Assembly (NCBI GenBank): GCA_015478945.1
Contig: JABUQX010095439.1
Span: forward strand, 5,001 to 19,922
DNA: 14,922 nt
Source: Trachelipus rathkii
Taxonomy: Eukaryota; Arthropoda; Malacostraca; Isopoda; Trachelipodidae
Direction of reading: 5' to 3'
Part shown: one piece after another, positions 9,331 to 14,922 of the stretch
How the letters are laid out: the number at the start of each line of letters is the position of its first letter
Numbering within the stretch: position 1 is the first letter of the stretch
Notes under the pieces: model-generated
What the model was told of the DNA's origin: nothing
Database searches by the model: none
The model's input: the letters and a program-made list of their open reading frames with translations, nothing else
Position numbers and translations under genes: made by a program

Positions 9331-9862
9331 GCTTAAATTAGCCCATATACGCAATAGCTGTATTTCTTTATTCAGAGTCAGTGCAGCGACAGCTGTCAAA
9401 TTATGTTATATACTATCATTATTAGATTTTTATATCATATCTAATATATTAAATATCTCTTCATATACAATAGAATACTAATCAAATCCGATTAAAATGA
9501 TATAACTATGTTCCTATATCCTAATTATAGAAAAATTAACAGTCATATGTCGTTTATCCAGTTTTACTAAACAATTATATTTTAAAAAAAATAGTCTATT
9601 AACTTAATTTTAAATTTTGATAAATTTCCAAAAATTCGTATATAAACAGAGAGTTATTCATTAACCTTTATCTCTCTTTTTCAATTCTAACTTTGAACTC
9701 TGTCCCAACTTCATATCATTAATATAAAAACAGGGTATTTATCTTAATCTTATTTCAATCAATTAAAAAATTAATCAATCAGAAATTCAGCTATAAATAA
9801 TTCTTCTTTCCTAATTCACATCATCATCTGGCGGATCCATCTCTTCATTATGTAGTTAAAAT
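9331..9862. other. AT-rich stretch, no supported gene
   Basis: Mostly A/T sequence with many short repeats of atat, aatt and tatc type. No frame, hairpin or element of note. Confidence 0.55.
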
Positions 9863-10319
9863 TTTCAGTGAGTGACTTCATTCATATAAGATTACCTGTC
9901 TTCGCGTTATCCTTAACGCGCCTTCTAAGATTTCTCCTACTCAGCAGGAATTTTCCAATAGTTTGCCTCTGTCACTTCCTGCTTGGGAAACAAATCCGGT
10001 TCAAGGAGTAGGTCGGAAATGTACATTCCTCGATCTTACCTCTCCTGTTGCACATTGCCGAACTGGGTCGACAGGATAACGGCATCACTTCCGTTCTCTT
10101 ATTCTTACATTCCAGCTTAACGCAAGCTTGCCAGAATCACTATACATACCTCCCGCGTGGAGCCACCACGTATCGCGTGTTTCGTTCAGTTTGTGCCTCT
10201 TCATGTTGTCCGTGCTCTCATGTCATATCAGCATAATTTTATACTGGATAAGTACCCAGAATACACAAATAAAGAACTCGACTATCTCTCGAACACACAC
10301 GCACATCTTCTCGTTATGA
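9863..10319 (+). CDS. Weak coding-like island, one in-frame stop, unidentified
   Basis: One plus frame is open from about 9870 to 10319 apart from a single TAA at 10077-10079, in DNA clearly less AT-rich than its flanks. The first half contains SLPLSLPAWETNPVQGVGRK. The second half has an ATG at 10128 and becomes hydrophobic (VSFSLCLFMLSVLSC). The other two plus frames are also open over part of 10048-10399, which suggests composition and not coding. If real it would be a fragment or pseudogene; no family is recognised. No convincing acceptor or donor frames it on the plus strand. Confidence 0.12.
9903..9920. repeat. GC-rich hairpin (7-base arms, 4-base loop)
   Basis: cgcgtta (9903-9909) and taacgcg (9914-9920) are exact reverse complements around the tetraloop tcct. 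The CpG-rich arms are unusual in this AT-rich surrounding and sit at the left edge of the coding-like island. Confidence 0.7.
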
Positions 10320-10399
10320 CGTTCTATATGAACACAAGGCATCACTTTCAACATATATACTATTTTTCACAGCAATGGCTTGATATTCACACATCATAA

Positions 10400-11186
10400 A
10401 TTCATGTTCTACACTAATTAAAGATCACAATTCTCAATACATAGTGTGGAAATTATATTTATTGATAACACCCCATATATATTTATTATCGCTTATCTAG
10501 TAGAATTCAAGGGAATTAAGATATTATGCTAATTTGTGTGTTCCATCTTGCAAAGCTCGAATCATATGAAGCTAAGATCATATTCGTATCAACTAAAGAT
10601 TTCGTAAATATAATACCGTCAACCTGTTACACTTCACTTCAAATAAGACATCGATATATATCTTAATTTAATATGGGTCAATTTATATATATATGATTAT
10701 CATTTTATTATTACAACTTTGGATGTGGACGCTTTCTATTTTCTCGAGTCAGCGCTCTCGGAAATTTCATCGCTATAGCCACATAATTATGAATTATGAT
10801 TAATAACATACGATATAACACAAGCTCATAAAGGTTGACTCAATTTTCTCTAATACTTTTAGGCTTGACTCGATATATTTAAATATAATTCTTACATCCC
10901 ATGGTATTTTAATTTTGAGATTATTGGAGGACTCAACTCGTGATTGTTATATACTTTTTGCATAGAGTATAACTCTCATTTCACTATGCCGAATAGATAG
11001 TGATTTGAGCTGTGATTAGGGAATATGCCCTATAGAGTTGGTCACAAGATATACGAATACAGAATGCTGTATTATTACAAGGCTCAGACTTGGTATTGAC
11101 ACACGCTTTGGTCTCTTGTGGAAATTATTAGTATCTCAACTCCGGTAATCTCATTTGGGCGGTTCCTGCTTACTCTGAGTTGATTG
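10400..11186. other. AT-rich stretch, no supported gene
   Basis: No frame or RNA gene is supported. Small TA runs occur (around 10682-10694). A slightly GC-richer end (11020-11186) leads into the T/C tract. Confidence 0.5.
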
Positions 11187-11253
11187 CCCCTTTTTTTCCT
11201 TTTTTTTCTTTTATTTCTCTTTCTTCTTCTTCTTCTCTTTTTTTCTTCTTCTT
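11187..11253 (+). repeat. Polypyrimidine tract with (TTC)n core
   Basis: The plus strand is almost purely T and C for 67 bases, with one or two A. It has T7-T8 runs and a ttcttcttcttcttc core. It ends sharply at an A/T-only region. Confidence 0.9.
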
Positions 11254-11566
11254 AATTATATATTTCATTTATAATATAATAGTAATAATCATAATTTCGT
11301 CATAATACATGATATTAATTGAATTCAATTATATAGTTATTATAGAAGTAATAGTATATTAACTACAACTAAGTAATAATAATAATAGTACAGAAGTTAA
11401 CTATAATAATATAATAATATTTAAATAGTATTAATAATAAAATCTCCCTTAATAATACATCAAATTGTAAATATGTGACAGTAACAATAATAATTAATAA
11501 TCATAGTAATTATAATCATAATATAAATAATGATAATAATAACTCATAAAGAATAAAAATATGATA
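11254..11566. repeat. Degenerate (AAT)n-type A/T-rich region
   Basis: About 310 bases consisting mainly of ataat, aataataat and taatta words with rare g or c (for example gtaataataataatagta near 11371-11388). It looks like an old, mutated AAT or ATA microsatellite array and contains no coding frame. Confidence 0.75.
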
Positions 11567-12055
11567 TCTACCTATTAAGCCTAACAAAAAAAAATTCTAG
11601 TCCTCAGTCTAAATATGCAAGACAATGGTAAATATGAAAAAATATATCAAACACAATTCAAATAATATGTTCTATTCTTTGTATATTGAAATATTATAAG
11701 TTCTAATACAAAACTTATTTCTCCTCACCTCGGAACAACATTGATCATTATTAGAGCTAACTTTATTCACTTTTTGTTAAATTTAAAATCAAAAATTTTT
11801 CTCTCTTCATTCACCAGCGCCATTAAGTATTACTGCATTCCCTGCATCCGTCTTGGATGGACCTCTTCATCTCTCTTCCCCCTCCAGAACTAAATAAAAA
11901 AAAAAATATAAAAAAAAAAAAAAGAGTAGTGAGACCAAAAAACAAAAAACATACCTAAATTAACTCCGCTCCTCTCACCGCCCGTCATTGCCATGCTTAC
12001 GCGTATAATTTCGCCTGGTTGAACTTCTTCTGTCATGATATCCCCCTATTTGCGT
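11567..12055. other. Transition stretch with A-tracts, no supported gene
   Basis: AT-rich sequence, with two near-pure A runs at 11892-11923 (interrupted by tat). After them the base composition shifts towards C, from about 11965. No gene is supported. Confidence 0.55.
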
Positions 12056-12755
12056 GCAGATTTGTTCCTCTTTGTTCCTCATTGACTCCTTTGTCTTTTC
12101 TTTGCTTGTTGTAACTCGTGGCCATCTTAGGGTTTCTGCCGCTTCCCTTTCGTTTACTATCCCAGGTTTTCTCTCCCACCCTGTCCTCCCTCCTTCTTTT
12201 CTTTTTTCTCCGTTTCTTTTTACTTTTTCTTGTTTTTTTCTTCTTCTCTCTTCTTTCTTCCTCTTTTTTTCTTTCCACCTATTCAATGGGTTGTTCCTCT
12301 CTCAGAGCACTCTTATCTCCCTTTTTTTCCTTTCCTTTTTTTCCTCTTCCCGGGTCTTTTGGGCCCCTCCACCCCTTGCGCCCTAAGACGCCGAACGAAG
12401 ATTTTCGTGCTGTCTTTCCCTCTTTTCCCTTTCCTCTTCTCTACTCTGTCCGTCCACTTCCGTCCTGCCCGCCCTGCGTCGCCGGATGAGGCCCTCCCGC
12501 CCGCGCTTTCATCGCACGACTCTGGTCACACGCACCACAGCGCCCCCCGGCTTCACCCCCGTTTGCCACCCTCCCCCGCTGCAGGTTGCCCTTACTTCGC
12601 CGTCCCGGTTCGCCGTCTTCCCCTTGCTCTTGCCGTTTCCTTACCTCCCTCACCCGACACGATGTTTGCTCTGTGGGGTGCGGGCGCTTTGCCGCTGTCC
12701 ACTTTGCCTGCTGCCTTGCCGCCCGTTCGCGTCCCTGCCTGTGCTTTGCGGTGGT

Positions 12756-12845
12756 CACACACAGACACCACACTCACACAGAGAGCCACACTACCTTCGT
12801 TTTCTCGGTTGTCGGCCGGGCTCTTTATCTCACACACACACACAC
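12756..12845 (+). repeat. Two short (CA)n-like patches
   Basis: An interrupted patch (cacacacagacacc and nearby cactcacacagag) occupies about 12756-12791, and a pure (CA) run of 15 bases occupies 12831-12845. Both lie inside the pyrimidine-rich domain. Confidence 0.85.
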
Positions 12846-13300
12846 GTTGCTTCCGGTTTGCGGCCGGTCACACTTTCTCCGCCTCCCGCTTGGGGCCCTT
12901 TCCTTCCTGCGTGCGGTTCATGCTCTGAGCGCGGCTCCCTCCTTGTTCTCCCTCTCCCTCTGTCCTTTTCGCTGGCTCGCCCCTTCTCTTGTCTTTTTTC
13001 CTTTCTTTTCTTTTTTCTCTCTCTCTGCCCGGTTCGCGTGCCGTCTCCCCTTCGTTCGGTGCCCTCTTTGTTCTTTCTCCCCTCTGCTTTGGTCTTTTTT
13101 TCCCTTGCTCACCTCTTCCGCTGTCTCTGATTGGGCTTTTCAGGTTGAGCCTTTGGCTGGGTTTCCCTGTTCTCCTACCTTCCTCCCGGTACCTCTATCC
13201 TCATGTTCTTTGGCTTTGTTTTGCGTTGCTCCTTCGCTACTTTTTTTTCTTGTGATTCGTCTTTCTTTCTGCTTCTTATCTATGAATGTTTACTTCTTTT

Positions 13301-13306
13301 TTTATT
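13301..13306 (-). promoter_or_regulatory. Candidate polyadenylation signal AATAAA
   Basis: On the minus strand gaaaataaaaaaag lies about 80 bases past the TAA of the candidate terminal exon at 13383-13635. Strand and distance fit, but the motif alone is weak evidence. Confidence 0.25.
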
Positions 13307-13382
13307 TTCTCCTTTGTCCACGGCTCCTTGTTTCTGACTTCACTTTATGTCTGGGATTTTTTACACTCTTTTACCTTGCCTT

Positions 13383-13635
13383 TTAGTTCTCTTTTTGATG
13401 CGTTAAAGTTTTAACACGTCTATATGCACAATGGCGGTTGTTTAAGTTTTTTTCAATTGGCATGGGTTTATTCTGTATCCGTTGGTATGTTTGTTGGTCA
13501 GGGGATTCAGTGCTGGTACACTCTCTCTCGTGGAATTGTTGAAATAATCTCATTATTTTATTCATTTTCATTACTCCTTTTGGTCTTCGTATTAATTTTA
13601 TGAATCCTCCTAATTTCTTCAAGCCACGAGTAAAG
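13383..13635 (-). CDS. Candidate terminal exon, basic protein C-terminus, unidentified
   Basis: The minus strand reads a long pyrimidine tract ending in a textbook acceptor (tttttttctttttttacag, AG at plus 13636-13637). One completing base and 83 open codons follow, ending in TAA at 13383-13385. The peptide is basic and non-repetitive, with segments such as GGFIKLIRRPKGVMKMNK and FQQFHERECTSTESPDQQ. It differs from the composition-driven frames just to its left. The frame also extends upstream of the acceptor through a Phe run encoded by the tract itself, which is typical of a frame crossing an intron end. A possible AATAAA follows 80 bases after the stop. I see no partner exon to the right within the window and recognise no family. 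A frame of this length can still arise by chance. Confidence 0.25.
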
Positions 13636-13690
13636 CTGTAAAAAAAGAAAAAAAATGAAACATTTTTTTTCCAAAGTTTTGTTTTATTCA

Positions 13691-13890
13691 AATTTTTTCA
13701 TTGTTTTTAATATATTCCAATATATTTAGCAGATTTAAAATATCTGGGCCAGATCTGTCTATTGGTGTTTGATTCGAAAGATGGAAATGAGGATAAATTT
13801 TTTCAATTGAACTTATTACAAATTGTATATCAGATTTGAAAATAATCTGGCAAGTTTTTCTTTGGGTGTTTGTTACATCAAATTCCGATC
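13691..13890 (+). repeat. Diverged tandem duplication, period about 101-105 bases
   Basis: Two consecutive blocks share the same ordered words. aattttttca (13691) matches aatttttttca (13795); cagattt with aaaat and atctgg (13730) matches the same words from 13831; ggtgtttg (13764-13771) matches gggtgtttg (ending 13872). The last two anchors are both exactly 101 bases apart, while the first is 104-105 apart, so a few indels separate the copies. No third copy is evident. Confidence 0.6.
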
Positions 13891-13895
13891 AGTTT

Positions 13896-13919
13896 GGGGG
13901 GATTCCAACCCCCCCCCCC
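13896..13919. repeat. G6/C11 homopolymer hairpin
   Basis: Six G (13896-13901), then attccaa, then eleven C (13909-13919). G6 can pair with six of the C with a 7-base loop, a very stable stem in a region otherwise poor in such runs. The sequence ggggattcc at the junction also matches the general form of a Rel/NF-kappaB site, but homopolymer slippage explains it as well. A further G5 lies at 13938-13942. Confidence 0.7.
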
Positions 13920-14483
13920 GCATCTCAAACCTCGAGTGGGGGACACCATTTATCCCGGTTGTTTCGTGTTTTTCTGCCGTTTTACACCACCATCGTTTTT
14001 ATTGTTAATTGCTCCGTACAATTCTCAACTGAACCCTTTTGCTCATCCATTATTTATTGGTGGTTACGTGATCCTGCATTTTTGATCTTAGCTCCAGCCA
14101 GTGTTTTATATATTTTTGAATGGTCTATGCATAAACGGGTCTTTTGGTAATGAGGTTTTTCCTACACAGTGAACCATTCTGGGATCTCCGCACCCTCCAT
14201 TATTCTATTATAATGGTCTGTAAGTGGGCCTGTAAGCACAGTAATTGTTAAAACCTTGTATTCTGTCTATCCATGGCGCTTTCCCGTTATTTAACATTTT
14301 TATCGAAAACACCAGGGAATTGGATGTGATCTAATATAGATGTGATTCAAACTTTTGATATTTCTAGTATTGGGAATGCCGTTTTTGTGATATTTGCATT
14401 TCTGGGGTTGTTTTTCAGGGCATTAATAATCCATACAGCTTAATTATTATGTTGTATGCTATTTAAATAGATATCCTTCCAGA
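13920..14483. other. Stretch without a supported gene
   Basis: A plus frame of 104 codons (13836-14150) is hydrophobic (IVFIVNCSVQF, PAFLILAPASVLYIFEW) and crosses the C11 tract. It has no recognised domain and is not clearly above chance. The remainder up to the CT block shows nothing. Confidence 0.45.
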
Positions 14484-14485
14484 CA

Positions 14486-14538
<53 letters not shown>

Positions 14539-14553
14539 CTCTACTCTCTCTCG

Positions 14554-14595
<42 letters not shown>

Positions 14596-14598
14596 TCT

Positions 14599-14653
<55 letters not shown>

Positions 14654-14675
14654 CTCCCTCTCTCTCTCTCTCTCG

Positions 14676-14707
<32 letters not shown>

Positions 14708-14734
14708 CACTCTCTCCTCTCTCTCTCTCTCTTT

Positions 14735-14775
<41 letters not shown>

Positions 14776-14808
14776 TCTCTTTCTCTCTCTTCTTCTTCTC
14801 TCTCTCTC

Positions 14809-14854
<46 letters not shown>

Positions 14855-14861
14855 CTTCTCC

Positions 14862-14892
<31 letters not shown>

Positions 14893-14922
14893 CTCCTCTC
14901 TCTCTTCTCTTCTCTCTCTCTT
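14486..14922 (+). repeat. Long imperfect (CT)n block reaching the window edge
   Basis: About 437 bases of nearly pure CT dinucleotide repeat, with scattered interruptions (ttctct, cctctc, gtctct, ctgctc, atcctccc). It runs to the last base, so the true length is unknown. Minus-strand frames reading Arg-Glu repeats are products of this array. Long CT/GA blocks can form triplex (H-DNA) and are prone to assembly collapse. Confidence 0.97.

Larger units (their letters stand above)
12056..13400 (+). other. GC-raised, pyrimidine-rich low-complexity domain
   Basis: For roughly 1.35 kb the plus strand is dominated by C and T (cttccctttcg, ttttctccgtttc, ccctctgcttt), with markedly higher GC than the rest of the window. 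Frames on both strands are open for 80-266 codons, several overlapping each other (for example plus 12230-12928, 12486-13130 and 12586-13386). Their peptides are Phe/Ser/Leu/Pro-rich on the plus strand and Arg/Glu/Lys-rich on the minus strand. That is what pyrimidine bias produces, since stop codons need A and often G. I therefore treat them as composition and not genes. Embedded (CA)n-like patches are listed separately. Confidence 0.75.

Noticed and set aside
12033..12290. Minus-strand Lys/Arg/Glu-rich frames, including an ATG in good context (aagatggcc) preceded by aaaccctaag
   Set aside because: The good start leads to only about 30 codons. The upstream part is purine-run low complexity. 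The telo-box-like aaaccctaa is too short to infer a plant promoter.
12230..13386. Overlapping plus-strand frames of 232, 214 and 266 codons
   Set aside because: They overlap in different frames, encode Phe/Ser/Leu/Pro-rich low-complexity peptide and follow from pyrimidine bias, which removes stop codons. No domain or splice structure supports them.
13836..14150. Plus-strand 104-codon hydrophobic frame
   Set aside because: It crosses a C11 homopolymer tract and a diverged tandem repeat, shares the region with two other open frames and has no recognised family.
14440..14710. Minus-strand Arg-Glu repeat frames
   Set aside because: Direct translation of the (GA)n strand of the CT microsatellite.

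Overview
The window looks like nuclear DNA of a eukaryote, and the pattern fits a repeat-rich invertebrate best. No bacterial operon structure, ribosome binding site pattern, tRNA, rRNA, CRISPR array or recognisable insertion sequence is visible. Most of it is AT-rich non-coding DNA. It is punctuated by simple repeats: (TA)n, (TTC)n, A/T-only stretches and a block of about 437 bases of imperfect (CT)n at the right end. The few coding-like pieces sit next to splice-site-like sequences. A marine arthropod, possibly a decapod crustacean, is a guess from this repeat style; a plant or another invertebrate cannot be excluded.

Layout. Bases 1-223 are a 24-base minisatellite with an alternating (48-base) higher-order pattern, cut by the left window edge. 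Bases 231-1200 are featureless apart from a perfect 11-base-arm hairpin at 1102-1126. Around 1224-1475 an exon-like block can be read on either strand. Another short exon-like block lies at 2083-2177, followed by a (TA)n block at 2260-2390. Bases 2893-4303, minus strand, hold the only reading frame clearly too long to be chance: a 246-codon frame that is one part of a longer decayed coding sequence with in-frame stops and frame changes. From 4310 to about 11180 I see no gene that stands above chance; there are scattered inverted repeats and a slightly GC-richer, coding-like island near 9863-10319.

The right third is dominated by strand asymmetry. There is a T/C tract at 11187-11253, an A/T-only trinucleotide-like region to about 11566, and a striking GC-raised, pyrimidine-rich domain at 12056-13400. 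In that domain several frames are open only because stop codons are rare in pyrimidine-rich sequence. Just beyond it, a minus-strand terminal-exon candidate (13383-13635) follows a textbook polypyrimidine/CAG acceptor. A diverged tandem duplication of about 101 bases (13691-13890), a G6/C11 hairpin and the terminal (CT)n block complete the window.

No pathway or gene cooperation can be deduced. The candidate exons do not share compatible phases that would tie them into one gene, and none matches a family I recognise. I did not find a convincing new biological system. The most useful targets are the decayed minus-strand gene at 2893-4303 and the 13383-13635 exon candidate.
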